A stretch of 64,000 nucleotides of DNA from an uncultured Collinsella sp. (GCA_900757495.1 CAAENX010000013.1:1-64000), one strand, 5' to 3'; numbered from the stretch's first letter, positions 28,101 through 35,917 are shown. Numbers and translations: made by a program. The notes: generated by a model not told the origin, from the sequence alone.

Positions 28101-28923
28101 GGACATCGTCGATGAACACCCAGACGTCATCATCGCCGGCGAACTCGAACACCATGTCGTCGCCCGCGTTCGTCTTGCCGCCAGCAGGCTGCACGAATCG
28201 CGTGGACATTGAGAGGCCGAAGTGGTGGTTGACGGGGCGGCCATCGTTGTAGCGCGAATCACCGGTGTTGTCTGCCTTGATGCCGGTTTGGACGAGCCGG
28301 CCGTTTTCCTCTTTGAGCACCTTGTCTGCCGCGTCGAACGGGAAGAACTGACCCTGGTGGGACGAATCGCCCACTTTGTCAATGCCCCAGGTGTCATAGA
28401 TGTCGAAGGCATTCTTGTCAGCGTTGTAGGCTGCGTAGTTTTTGGAGCTGTCATAGACGTAGTAGCCGTTCTGAACCTTGAGGAGGCCCGTCACGCCAAA
28501 ATGGGACGTCTTGCCGATCTGGGCAGAGGAATCGAACAGGTAGCAGAGGGACTCGCCGCCCCAGGTTTTGGAAAGCTGCGGATAGCCGTCTAAAAGCGTG
28601 TTGTTGACAATGCCGGGCTGCGGGTTCGTGTTGCCCGTCCAATGGTTGAGCGACCCACCACCCTGGCCGTCGTTAAACTGGAACCGGTGGTTTGCGTTGA
28701 CGCCGCCGTTGCCGGAAACCGACAGATGGTTATCGGGATTCACCCAGTAATCAAACAGGTTGATTGTTGTCCCCGAAGGCGAAATCGTCGTAACCGTGTG
28801 GTCCGAAAACGCCGCTTCCGCACGGGTCGGCAGGAAGAAACTCGCCGTCAGCGCGACGGCGAGGGCCAAAACAATCACATATGGCGAGACCGGGCGCAGC
28901 CCACGACGACGGCCATAAGACAT
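22189..28923 (-). CDS. Giant LPXTG-anchored pilin/adhesin with nine FctA-like isopeptide modules
   Basis: A ~2,244-residue secreted wall protein. Order: Sec signal peptide (1-37, ending TRAEA); an N-terminal fibro-slime/PA14-like domain (~40-350, with GDDDVWVFIDDVLVGDIGGIH); SpaA/Cna-B-type modules (~370-445 and ~680-760, each ending in a KE..P.G/N.. loop); a DUF7601-like module (~915-1055); and nine tandem FctA/Spy0128-type modules (~1060-2178). A Pro-rich linker, the sortase motif LPYTGD, a membrane helix and RRRNR follow. Each FctA-like module keeps an early Lys, a mid Glu (e.g. TIKE, TIVE) and a terminal Asn (e.g. FTNTY), the triad for internal Lys-Asn bonds. The ATG at 28923 is used because the signal peptide follows directly; its ribosome site is weak. 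No sortase or second pilin is nearby. Likely role: host or mucus adhesion. Confidence 0.9.
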   Translation of the reverse strand: MSYGRRRGLRPVSPYVIVLALAVALTASFFLPTRAEAAFSDHTVTTISPSGTTINLFDYWVNPDNHLSVSGNGGVNANHRFQFNDGQGGGSLNHWTGNTNPQPGIVNNTLLDGYPQLSKTWGGESLCYLFDSSAQIGKTSHFGVTGLLKVQNGYYVYDSSKNYAAYNADKNAFDIYDTWGIDKVGDSSHQGQFFPFDAADKVLKEENGRLVQTGIKADNTGDSRYNDGRPVNHHFGLSMSTRFVQPAGGKTNAGDDMVFEFAGDDDVWVFIDDVLVGDIGGIHNRASLSINFCTGDIKVNGNNDGTLKDKYQKANKDISGFNDNTFADGTNHTLKFFYLERGATDSNMELKFNLVTVPESDIIKFDQDGKFVQGAEFKLYKTDKDFKTVGELIGSGTTDEAGHLTLTNDVDNGVINFDDLYNKDHDNNKYYLLKETRVPEGYRSSLAATGGSMQLEYVPASAENGAGGVIINRGGMDAGSVVWKTGAFAAAKETITAPSTVYKANNDLTKSDKTVNLDSGILFAVVLKRDKSAGTGIKDPSNWYAVSGDPSTGAGYTLAKEPGMTGAIEAAKKDLHAFTLNTSGQYQVEIQNLPGDISKYYYLLSGDARKDAEYTVAIYHTTASSIGDATPENTVHVYSDDIADGTNFKRQFATRLLVTNIQNRLFVQKTDTEGKPVDGAKFGLYKSTQVTTDANGKAVLDGDQAPYDTLTTRSVANPVKLEGAGVFPSTSDSSEPLVKGTYFLKEVSAPNGFLLNDRLIKVIVDDYGVHADAGTVDDGVSTFVGVGSLMKSLGQFGAEGDIDNTLTWIKGQRQTSDGTLDGNGNLSWNNDAKGGENEVHLKYGANGRVYQYGPTKKDEPYRLETETGWIRMGITQDVSGDTNAKGARADLGDMNLNALFTGATCVRVANEREASLEVMKKVMVPAGLTGKPDAGFTFKFTVPTTAGKTYKAAVFENAGTASEKQVGKMFDLENGREQTITADQTIRVYGLAEGDQYAVQELTGADKMPAGYKLTGRKQGDKNLTEEGDSISGRIAPQNSDGTVAKDNKLVFTNSYSVKSSVTLTGIKAKKKFTGREWTSADSFELCLRAADGTPMPDGATAAPVAGMKQVEKTVTSAEEFSFGEIKYEKPGKYTYYIAETTPAKSDPSWLGGVSYSSAEYKVTVTVKDDGKGNLTEPVVKMEQIYKDDGTATSQVIDDQIAVITNTYHPKETSVTLKATKRFTGGELAGSDFTFQLLDKDGSVVQTVQNEKDGKVTFAAIDYATPGDHDYTIKEVKGADSTVVYDAKGVKVHVKVTDEKGELKATVTYDGEKAVPTFTNTKPTADVTVEATKVLAGKDLTADAFTFGLYDQDGNEDARGTNDKNGKVKLTVKGLNLGEYDYTLKEEKAGQSVDGVAYDAKEVKVHVKVEQNQDDNNKTKVTVTYDGTATAPTFNNTYTAKGSVELTATKTIKVADGFDHTTKPADGEFTFDLKDAAGNVIATAKNDANGKVCFTREFQLSDLDGAASKDFTYTIVEQPGAEPGMVYDNHALTYTVTVTDGGNGALNAKAIVTSASGSDTFTNTYQPAATGLALGAQKSYVKKDDNTPIVPKDGEFTFDVYEGKMTAEQLVGAKPVRTATNGADGSVNFDAFSYAKPGTYEYTIVERKGDLAYVTYDDAVHHAVVTVVDNAGTLQASVAYDGADATKPTFTNTYKAKATNSGAIALTKSVDVHDGSYQLKAGDFAFELVGSDGTVLQTQKNDAKGKVYFNELTFDHAGTFPFTVREVQPTDGAPGVPGVTYTGKTYTLTYVVKDNNDGKLVVESSTVKPSEGTENGVTPNTMTFANSYQPGQTSYQISGTKVLENADPATTRTPADGEFTFVLIDVATGQEIDRTTNVGKAFTFKAISYTATGSHAYQVKEVAGQDGTITYSDAVLDVTVNVTDDGSGQLTATANKTAADLTFTNTYTPTATTATITGTKALTGRDLAEGEFFFDLKDADGNVAQTVQNGADGTFGFAPLQLDKVGTYVYTVSERAGATANGVTYDTTVFTATVTVTENAETHALEAQVAYSKGGKAADAVAFSNSYAPAATEVKLGASKVLSGEDLKEGQFSFQLKDADGKVLQTAKNAADGTVGFEAISYDKPGTYAYSISEVDDGQKNVTYDAAEHRVTVTVTDDGAGHLVATVTYDGAVAPVFKNTYTPPTTPPTEPPTNPPSKSPVPKEEKPGLPYTGDTSLSPMALGGIAGGAVVLIAAGVILRRRNR

Positions 28924-29218
28924 GACGGACCACCGCTCGCGCGGCCGGTGTTCACCAGGAAGTTCCCTGCTTAGACACCCCCCCGGTAGCATTATTCACG
29001 AGTCGAGACGTCGTCTCTCTGAGCTCCTGCATAATTTCCTCCCCAGTCACACGGCGACCTGCCCGGGTGCTCCCCGGGGGCCGAGGCAGTCTGGCACATG
29101 CCCGCAGTCGTTCAAGGAATACCAACCCCAGCATATGTCTCTTAAGATATCTTAGTCTTATTCTATGACAGTTTTTGTCTCATTACCGATGAAATCGGCT
29201 CAGTCCCTTTGTCGCATG
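28924..29218. other. Leader region of the giant surface protein gene
   Basis: No gene is seen. The strand upstream of the surface-protein start holds a GAGACG-T-CGTCTC palindrome near 29014-29030 and GC-rich complementary runs near 29065-29085, so the mRNA leader may be structured. An AT-rich block at 29130-29165 is the likely promoter area, but no confident pair of boxes was found. Half an R2 repeat (29200-29217) abuts the stop of the next gene. Confidence 0.5.
29200..29217 (-). repeat. R2 palindrome, half copy, at the M20 peptidase stop
   Basis: On the minus strand ATGCGACAAAGGGACTGA follows one base after the TAG stop at 29219. Only the left arm is retained. Confidence 0.6.
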
Positions 29219-30646
29219 CTAGAGCGTGTGGAGCAGGGCGATGAGGAAGCGGATGCCTTGGAGGTAGGCGCGACGGGTGATGCGCTCGTTGGTGCCGTGG
29301 ACGCCGCGGTCGCATTCGTCATCGTCGACCACAAAGGCGGAGAAGCGGATGCACTCGTGGCAAATGCGCTGGTAGTTGGCGGCATCGGTTGCACCAATCA
29401 CGGTCGAGGGCACGATGCTCATCGGCTCTTGGCCCACCGCAGACGATCCGTTTTCCTCCGTCGGCTTGGGATCACGGAAATAGCGGGCGGCGATGGCGCG
29501 GACGGCCTCGAGCCCCGGACCGCCCACGCGCGGGGACGGCGAGGGCTCGGAGCTGCCGGGGCCCAGCTCGACCTCGACTCGGCCGGCGAGCCCAGCGGTG
29601 GCAACGGCCTCGCGGCAGCAGGCCACGACATCGGCCACGCTCGTACCCTCGAGCATGCGGAAGTTGATATTGACCCACATATCTTGCGGCATTACGTTGG
29701 CACCGGTACTGCCGCCCTCGATTTGCGTGGGCGCACAGGTGGTGGTCACAAGCGGGTACAGCTTTTTGCTGGCAAGGCAGTCGCGCACGATGGCATCCTT
29801 GCTGGCAGCAATCTCGTCTGCGGTATAAAGCCCCAGCTCGACGAGCTGCGCGGCAAGCAGATCGGTCACACGCGCCGGCCACTCGATATCGCAAATCGCG
29901 GCAATAGCGCGGCTGAGCACTTCGAGCGACGTGCCGCCGTAGGGGTTGGAAGAATGCCCGCCCTCGCTCTTCGTCCTGAGCACGATATCGGCATAGCCCT
30001 TCTCGGCAAGATCGGCATGCATAAGCCAACCCTCGCCCGCGCTGTACTCGGCATCTGAAACGATGCGGTAGTCGCCCTCGTCGATCAGGAACTCGAGCTC
30101 AACACCGCGCTCCTCGAGCGCGCGGCCGATGGCGCCTGCGCCGCACTGCGTCGTCTCCTCGTCCTGGCCAAAGGCCAGGAGCAGCGTCCGCTCGTGCTGC
30201 CAACCGTGCGCCAGCGCATACTCGACAGCCTCGAGAATGCCTGCGACCTGGTCCTTCATGTCGATCGCGCCGCGGCCCCAGATGTAGGTGTCGTCCACGT
30301 GGCCACTAAAGGGGGCATGCGTCCAGTCGGCCTCGGTACCCGGCACCACGGGGACCACGTCCATGTGGCCCATGAGCATAACGGGCTTAAGAGCCGGATC
30401 GCTGCCGGCAAGCGTCACCAATAGCGAATGGTCGATAAGCTCGACCTCGCCCGCCGCGAACACGCGCGGCCAGGCCTGCTGCATATACGCGCGCAGGTCG
30501 TCGAAAGGTTGCCAGTCCACCGCCTCGGCATCCATGCTCGAGATGGTCGGAAACGACAGCACGCGGCCCAAGCGCTCGCACGCGCCTGCCTCATCTATAT
30601 CGGCAAAATCGTCCTCATGCGCAAAGAAGCGCCAAACCTCGGCCAT
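29219..30646 (-). CDS. M20-family metallopeptidase
   Basis: A 475-residue M20A peptidase of the CPS1/PM20D1-like group, probably a carboxypeptidase or aminoacylase. Zinc ligands are visible: His in MGHMDVVPV, Asp in GAIDMKD, the Glu pair in GQDEET, and a late His in VHGTNERI. FSGHVDDTYIWGRGA is family-typical. No signal peptide is present. The ATG at 30646 has AAAGGA upstream. It precedes no gene closely, and follows the ABC transporter genes by 72 bases on the same strand, so it may use imported peptides or amino-acid derivatives. Confidence 0.9.
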   Translation of the reverse strand: MAEVWRFFAHEDDFADIDEAGACERLGRVLSFPTISSMDAEAVDWQPFDDLRAYMQQAWPRVFAAGEVELIDHSLLVTLAGSDPALKPVMLMGHMDVVPVVPGTEADWTHAPFSGHVDDTYIWGRGAIDMKDQVAGILEAVEYALAHGWQHERTLLLAFGQDEETTQCGAGAIGRALEERGVELEFLIDEGDYRIVSDAEYSAGEGWLMHADLAEKGYADIVLRTKSEGGHSSNPYGGTSLEVLSRAIAAICDIEWPARVTDLLAAQLVELGLYTADEIAASKDAIVRDCLASKKLYPLVTTTCAPTQIEGGSTGANVMPQDMWVNINFRMLEGTSVADVVACCREAVATAGLAGRVEVELGPGSSEPSPSPRVGGPGLEAVRAIAARYFRDPKPTEENGSSAVGQEPMSIVPSTVIGATDAANYQRICHECIRFSAFVVDDDECDRGVHGTNERITRRAYLQGIRFLIALLHTL

Positions 30647-30718
30647 GACATCCTTTCGATTGTGATGACGAGGGCCGCCCCACCGGAGCGGCCCTGCCAC
30701 ATAAGCGTTTGCGGTCGG

Positions 30719-31504
30719 TTATTTGTCCTCGAGATAACGAGAGAGGAACTCGCGAGTGCGCTGGTGTTTGGGGTTGCCGAAGAGCTCGGCCGGCGCGGCG
30801 TCCTCGAGCACCACGCCCTTGTCCATAAAGACCACGCGGTCGGACACGGTTCGGGCAAAGGCCATCTCGTGCGTGACGACGACCATGGTCATGCCGTCGG
30901 CCGCAAGCTTGCGCATGACCTCGAGCACCTCTCCCACGATCTCGGGGTCGAGTGCGGAGGTCGGCTCGTCGAACAGCATGATCTGCGGATTCATGCACAG
31001 GGCGCGCGCGATGGCCACGCGCTGCTTTTGGCCACCGGACAGGCGACCCACGGCGGCGTGCGCGAACTTTTCGAGCCCCACGCTCGTCAGATGCTCCATC
31101 GCGACCTTCTCGGCCTCGGCCTTGCTCATCTTTTTGAGCGTGACGGGCGCGAGCGTGCAGTTGTCGAGCACATCCATGTTGTTGAACAGGTTAAAGCCCT
31201 GGAACACCATGCCGATGTCCTCGCGCAGCTTGTTGATATTGCAGCGCTCGGCCGTAAGGTCCTGGCCGTGGAACCAGATGTGGCCCGCGTCCGGGGTCTC
31301 GAGCAGGTTGAGGCAGCGCAGGAAGGTCGACTTGCCCGAGCCCGAGGCGCCGATAATGGTGACGACCTCGCCGGGATTGACAGCGAGGTCGATGCCCTTA
31401 AGCACCTCGAGCGAGCCAAAGCTCTTGCGCAGGCCCTCGACGCGGATAAGCGGCTCATTGGTCTGTGCGGCGGCCGCGGTGCCGGTAGTGGCGGTATCTG
31501 CCAT
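30719..31504 (-). CDS. Polar amino-acid ABC transporter, ATP-binding protein
   Basis: A 261-residue GlnQ-type ATPase that drives amino-acid uptake. Walker A is GASGSGKST, the signature LSGGQKQRVAIARAL, Walker B MLFDEPTSALD, and the switch His is in VTHEMAFAR. The ATG at 31504 with GAGGAG upstream is chosen; a longer frame overlaps the permease end. It is the third gene of a binding-protein, permease, ATPase unit. Confidence 0.95.
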   Translation of the reverse strand: MADTATTGTAAAAQTNEPLIRVEGLRKSFGSLEVLKGIDLAVNPGEVVTIIGASGSGKSTFLRCLNLLETPDAGHIWFHGQDLTAERCNINKLREDIGMVFQGFNLFNNMDVLDNCTLAPVTLKKMSKAEAEKVAMEHLTSVGLEKFAHAAVGRLSGGQKQRVAIARALCMNPQIMLFDEPTSALDPEIVGEVLEVMRKLAADGMTMVVVTHEMAFARTVSDRVVFMDKGVVLEDAAPAELFGNPKHQRTREFLSRYLEDK

Positions 31505-31526
31505 GATGATTCTCCTCGTCTTGAGC

Positions 31527-32675
31527 CTAGTTGGAGCTGGGCAGCGTTGCCGGGGCCTCGGCGCCGAGCTTTTTGCCAAAGGCCTCGAGCAGGCGGCTCG
31601 CCACGAGCGTCAGGATCAGGTAGACCACGAGCGCCACGCAGTAGACCTCCATCTGGCGGTAGTACACGCCGGCGACGGTGGTGGTGGCGTACATAAGGTC
31701 GAACACGCCGATGACCGAGAGCACCGACGAATCCTTGATGTTGATGATGAGCTCGTTGGTGAGCGCCGGAATCGCGTTTTTAATGCCCTGGGGGAACACG
31801 ACCTTGCGCATAGCCTGCCACTGCGACAGGCCCAGCGAGCGCGCCGCCTCGGCCTGGCCGGGATCGATGGACTCGATGCCGCCGCGCAGGACCTCCATCA
31901 TGTAGGCGGTGGAGTTGAGCGAAATGGTGACGAGGCCGGCGGTGAAGGTACTCCAAATCTGGTTGGCCTGGGCGGTCTCGAAGCCCATGCCGCGCAAAAC
32001 GGTGAAGCCCGCGTAATAGATGAGCAGGCCCTGGACCATCATGGGCGTGCCGCGCACGATGGTGGAGTAGATGGTCGCAAAGCCGCGGCCGATGCTCTTA
32101 AAGAAGCGCGTGAGGTCGTTGTCCACGCGATCGAAGGTCTGAATGCGCAGGAACACAAAGAGCAGCGCCAGGAAAAAGGCGATGACGGTACCGAAGGTCG
32201 CAAGCGCGATGGTGATCTCGATACCGCGGATAAAGAAGTCCCCGCTCTTGTAGGTCATGTAGACCAGGCTCGACAAAAAGTCGCTGGGGTTGGAGTCCGA
32301 GACAATGCTCACCTGCACCAGGTCGATAAATGACATGACGCAGCGGTCCACGAAAAAGATCGCCGCGATGGCGACCACGACGTAGCTGCCCAGGCGCGCG
32401 CCGCGACGGAAGCGCTCGGATGCGAACGGCGACTTTTCGCGATAGTCGTTCCAGTGCATAAGCTTGGTGACCAGCGCCGCCGCCGATACGACGAGCCAGG
32501 CCCAAAGGATTGCCCAGAGGCAGTCTTGGAACGCGCCCGTAGGCGCCAAGAAGCTCAGCGGCGTGGGGTTGCGCTGGCTAAACGCCAGGCCGAGCGCCGC
32601 GATAACGCTCGTGCCCAGGTACACATAGCGGTGGTCGGCCTTGGTAAAGGAGGCCAGACGATTGATGGTTTTCAT
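31527..32675 (-). CDS. Polar amino-acid ABC transporter, permease
   Basis: A 382-residue HisM/GlnP-type permease. The EAA loop that contacts the ATPase is EAARSLGLSQWQAMRKVVFPQ-like, near residue 290. The C-terminal ~220 residues are a usual single permease domain. The N-terminal ~160 residues add about three extra membrane helices, so it is longer than the common ~220-residue form. It starts nine bases after the binding-protein gene. Confidence 0.93.
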   Translation of the reverse strand: MKTINRLASFTKADHRYVYLGTSVIAALGLAFSQRNPTPLSFLAPTGAFQDCLWAILWAWLVVSAAALVTKLMHWNDYREKSPFASERFRRGARLGSYVVVAIAAIFFVDRCVMSFIDLVQVSIVSDSNPSDFLSSLVYMTYKSGDFFIRGIEITIALATFGTVIAFFLALLFVFLRIQTFDRVDNDLTRFFKSIGRGFATIYSTIVRGTPMMVQGLLIYYAGFTVLRGMGFETAQANQIWSTFTAGLVTISLNSTAYMMEVLRGGIESIDPGQAEAARSLGLSQWQAMRKVVFPQGIKNAIPALTNELIINIKDSSVLSVIGVFDLMYATTTVAGVYYRQMEVYCVALVVYLILTLVASRLLEAFGKKLGAEAPATLPSSN

Positions 32676-32684
32676 GCTGCCTCC

Positions 32685-33611
32685 CTATGCCGGCTGACGA
32701 TCGAGGCACGCGTCCCACATTTGGTCGCGCTCCTCTTGGCTAATGCCCTTGAGTGTCTTGTCGATGAGCTTAAGCAGCTTGTCCGAGCCCTTGCGGCAGC
32801 CGACGTTTGCCGCGACCTCCTGCTTAAAGCCCTCGCCCTCGGCAAAATGAATAGGGACAATGCCCGGATTTTGGGCCATATAGCCCTTCTCGTTCTCGGT
32901 GTTGTAGGTCACGGCATCGCACGTGCCCTGCAGCAGGTTCGAGAACACCGTGGGAACCGAATCGACCGGGTTCTTGTGGACGACGCCCGGGATCTCGTCG
33001 ATGACGGTGTCGAGCATGGTGTCCTTTTGGCCGAGTACCGTGGCACCACTGAAGTCGCTGAGCTTGGTGGCGTTCTGGTAGGGCGAGCCCTCTTTTACGA
33101 ACAGGCCAAAGTAGCCAATGAAGTACGGGTCGGAGAAGCCGACCGACTCCTCGCGCTCGGGCGTGGCACTCATACCGGCGATGATGAGGTCGATCTGGCC
33201 GTTGTTGAGCGAATCGATAAGGCCCGAGAAGCTCTGCTTGACGGCAACGGGCTCGCCGCCGAGGGCCTTGCAGACGATCTTGGCGATCTGCACGTCGTAG
33301 CCATCGGCATAGGCGCCCTGCACGTTGTCGATGGGGATGGTGTACTCACTGGCTTCGGAAACCTGCCAGTTGTACGGGGCGTAGGCCGCTTCCATGCCAA
33401 TGCGGATCTTGTCCTTGCCGATCACGGAATCGGACAGGTCGTCGCGACCGCCGCCCGTCGTGGGCTGAACCACCTTGAGCGTGGACGGGCGCTGACAGCC
33501 GGCGAGCGCGCCGGCGACGACGGAAGCGCTCGCAGCGAGAGCGCTACCCAAAAAGATGCGACGGCTGCACACCGGCTGGGCCTGCATACCGCGCTGTTGC
33601 CGAGGTTTCAT
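32685..33611 (-). CDS. Polar amino-acid ABC transporter, substrate-binding lipoprotein
   Basis: A 308-residue periplasmic-binding-protein-like (family 3) lipoprotein. The N-terminus has SRRIFLGSALAA followed by a lipobox LAGC, so it may use Tat or Sec and be anchored at the Cys near residue 39. The core has IGMEAAYAPYNWQVSE and the DVQIAKIVCKALGGE helix typical of polar amino-acid binders. GGAAGG lies upstream of the ATG. The substrate is not determined. Confidence 0.93.
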   Translation of the reverse strand: MKPRQQRGMQAQPVCSRRIFLGSALAASASVVAGALAGCQRPSTLKVVQPTTGGGRDDLSDSVIGKDKIRIGMEAAYAPYNWQVSEASEYTIPIDNVQGAYADGYDVQIAKIVCKALGGEPVAVKQSFSGLIDSLNNGQIDLIIAGMSATPEREESVGFSDPYFIGYFGLFVKEGSPYQNATKLSDFSGATVLGQKDTMLDTVIDEIPGVVHKNPVDSVPTVFSNLLQGTCDAVTYNTENEKGYMAQNPGIVPIHFAEGEGFKQEVAANVGCRKGSDKLLKLIDKTLKGISQEERDQMWDACLDRQPA

Positions 33612-33744
33612 CTGGTGCCTTCCCTATTTTGCTTTACTGACAATAAGACAGGATATACGCCCGCAACCAGCAGCGCGGCATGTGCGCGAAAAATTAATAG
33701 ACACACGAGGACGATTGGCGCAAAGCAGCCTGCCCCCCATGCAC

Positions 33745-33862
33745 CGCTTGGCATAAAAAGCAAGGCATAGACCTTCTGGTCATGCCTTGCCTTTTGAATG
33801 ACAAATTGTCGCTCTGGGCGGCGCGCAGCGTCGACCGGTCCGCCGTTCGTTAGAACGGCGGA
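33745..33862 (-). repeat. R1 repeat copy C (3' of the aldose epimerase)
   Basis: On the minus strand it begins four bases after the epimerase stop with a TCCGCCGTTC hairpin (33839-33862), then the TCGACGCTGC core, then a stem and tip very close to copy A (GCAAGGCA/TGCCTTGC). The far arm is truncated near 33745. Confidence 0.75.
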
Positions 33863-33866
33863 ACCT

Positions 33867-34760
33867 CTAGAGCAGGGTGACGCTAAAGCTGCGGACGTCC
33901 GTCTCGCCCGGCGCCAGCGTAATGGTGTTGACCTTGTGCTCAAAGACGTCGTCCTCGGTGTCCATGGTGGTGTGACCGGTCCAAGGCTCGAGCGCCACAA
34001 ACGGGGCGTCGTTGGCGGCAGACCACACGCCGATGTACTTAAAGCCCTCAAAGTCGATCTTGACGCCATGGCCCGACTTGCGACCGCGCAGCGTAAGCGT
34101 GGAGCCCGGGGTATCGGTGAACATGATGGCGTCGTTATCGAAGCTGCGGTGCGTGATGGGCAGCACGTCAGAGTTATCGGGCGCCTTGTAGCTACCCTCA
34201 AACGTCATGAGGCCATCGGGCGTGATGATGGGAGCCTCGTTGGTCCAAGCCTCGGTAAACGCCAGCTCGTAATCCTCGAACGCCTCGTCCTCGGCGCCGG
34301 GGGCGGGCACGTTAAATGCAGGGTGGCCGCCCACCGAGAACGGCAGGTCCACGTCGCCGGTGTTGGTGACGGCAAAGGTCTGCGTGAGCGTGGCGTCGCC
34401 GGTCAGGGCATAGGTCATGTTGAGCTTAAAGTGGAACGGGAAGGCCTTGAGCGACTCGGGCGTGTCGGTGATCTCGTAAGTTACCGAGGAGCCGTCCTCC
34501 GAAACCTCGACCAGCTTGTGCTCGACGATGCGCGCGAGGCCGTGGCGCGGCATCTCGCAGGTGCCGGCCGCAGACGTTGCCGTGTTGTTGCGCAGCGAGC
34601 CCACAATGGGGAACAGGATGGGCGCATGCTTGCCCCAAAAGGCGGGGTCGCCCTGCCACAGATACTCGTTGCCGTTGAGGGCAAGGCTCGTGAGCTGGGC
34701 ACCCATGGAATCGATGGCCGCGGTGAGGCCGCCGCGCTTGATGGTAGTGACGGTGGACAT
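33867..34760 (-). CDS. Aldose 1-epimerase (LacX-like) family protein
   Basis: A 297-residue galactose-mutarotase-fold protein of the LacX/YihR-like group. The beta-sandwich is recognisable from N-terminal GGLTAAIDSMGAQLTSL to FPIVGS, MPRHGLAR (general-base His region), VGGHPAFNVP and YIGVWSA...FVALEPWTGH. It interconverts sugar anomers in other bacteria; its substrate here is unknown. The ATG at 34760 has GGAGGA upstream. It is a single gene, close to an ABC operon on the same strand but not clearly part of it. Confidence 0.88.
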   Translation of the reverse strand: MSTVTTIKRGGLTAAIDSMGAQLTSLALNGNEYLWQGDPAFWGKHAPILFPIVGSLRNNTATSAAGTCEMPRHGLARIVEHKLVEVSEDGSSVTYEITDTPESLKAFPFHFKLNMTYALTGDATLTQTFAVTNTGDVDLPFSVGGHPAFNVPAPGAEDEAFEDYELAFTEAWTNEAPIITPDGLMTFEGSYKAPDNSDVLPITHRSFDNDAIMFTDTPGSTLTLRGRKSGHGVKIDFEGFKYIGVWSAANDAPFVALEPWTGHTTMDTEDDVFEHKVNTITLAPGETDVRSFSVTLL

Positions 34761-34839
34761 GCTACTTCCTCCAAAAATAAACAACAGTATCGAGGGCTAT
34801 TGTCCCACTCTTGGCGGCAAGGAGAAGCGGCAGACACAG

Positions 34840-35715
34840 TTATTGAGCGATTACGTAAAGGTCGAACCCGCCCTGCGGCGTGCTGTCGACCGTATCGGGC
34901 GCCTGCGAGTTAAAGCTCACGGGAACCATGCGCTTTGAGGCACGGAAGCGCGTGCCATCGGTGGCGACGGGCGGCTCGTCGACCGTGAGCTCGTAGTCGC
35001 CGGGTTTGAGTTCGATGCCGTCGCCAGCGGAGTTGACATATTGATACTCGTCAATCGCCTGCCCCCTGAGTGTGCGGCCCACGATGTGGATGAGCATCTG
35101 GCTGTCGCCGCGGGCGGTGTCCCATGTCGCACCGTCCTTGACCTCGACCGACACATGCACCGAGCGCGTACGGCTGAGCGATTGCTCGACAGACATCTCG
35201 ACCTTGGCGGCGTCTTTGCGCTGTTGCTCCACGTGGCTCCAGACATTTCCGATCGCCGAGCAAGCGATGACGCCGGCCATGAAGGCGATGAGGATGGGGC
35301 CGAGTGGTGAGCGGCGGGCCGCGTCTTCCTCGCGAGCCAGGTTGGGGCGATGCGTGGGGGCGGGCGCCTGGGCACCCTGCGCGGGCACGTCGAGTATGCT
35401 GAAGGATGCCGTGCTGTCGGGGTCGATAGTGTGACGCGGCTGCGGGGTCTTTGCCGGCGAGATGGACATGTCGGCTGGCTCACCCAGTGTGGCCGTGGCA
35501 TCGGCCTTAGCCTCATCGGCCTCGGCTTGGGCCCAAGCCTGCTCAAAGGTCAGGGGCTCGGCGGCATCGGAATCGGCATCCGAGTCAAGCGCATCGCCAG
35601 CATCGGAGTCCACATCGGTCCCGTCGCTCAACTCATCACTTGGCAAGGGCTCGTCCCACACCTCATCCGGAGCCTCGCCCTCGCTGTACCACCATTCAAA
35701 GCTATCGATATCCAT
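34840..35715 (-). CDS. Hypothetical single-pass membrane protein with acidic N-terminus
   Basis: A 291-residue protein not recognised as a known family. Residues 1-~125 are very acidic and low complexity (many DSDAD-type runs). One membrane helix follows a basic stretch (LGPILIAFMAGVIACSAIG). The outer part of ~120 residues contains VHVSVEVKDG and GDYELTVDEPPVATDGT, suggesting a small beta-rich domain. An acidic cytoplasmic tail and an extracellular beta domain hint at an envelope-associated role, but no function is assigned. Confidence 0.75.
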   Translation of the reverse strand: MDIDSFEWWYSEGEAPDEVWDEPLPSDELSDGTDVDSDAGDALDSDADSDAAEPLTFEQAWAQAEADEAKADATATLGEPADMSISPAKTPQPRHTIDPDSTASFSILDVPAQGAQAPAPTHRPNLAREEDAARRSPLGPILIAFMAGVIACSAIGNVWSHVEQQRKDAAKVEMSVEQSLSRTRSVHVSVEVKDGATWDTARGDSQMLIHIVGRTLRGQAIDEYQYVNSAGDGIELKPGDYELTVDEPPVATDGTRFRASKRMVPVSFNSQAPDTVDSTPQGGFDLYVIAQ

Positions 35716-35799
35716 ACGGGGCGCCCCCTTGGCCTCGCAAATAAACACTTGCTAGCCTTATACCCCCAGACGGCACGGCGGCTCGCCGACACAGATAGG

Positions 35800-35865
35800 A
35801 AAACCATCACAACATTCGACGCTTTTCCTCGTTTTCGAGATTTTCATCGAATGTTGTGACGGTTT
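35800..35865 (-). repeat. R3 hairpin copy 1 (MerR 3' region)
   Basis: A 66-base hairpin with AAACC.TCACAACATTCGA arms and a CGTTTTCG-type internal palindrome. It is nearly identical to the one at 40746-40810. Both lie downstream of an R2 palindrome on the minus strand. Confidence 0.8.
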
Positions 35866-35883
35866 GGGCGGCAGCCATGCCGC

Positions 35884-35917
35884 GAATGTGACAAAGGGAC
35901 TGTCCTCTTGTCACATC
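35884..35917 (-). repeat. R2 palindrome overlapping the MerR stop codon
   Basis: GATGTGACAAGAGG and the complementary arm GAATGTGACAAAGGG form a hairpin. The last sense codon ATG and the stop TGA of the MerR gene lie inside the arm. Confidence 0.8.
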
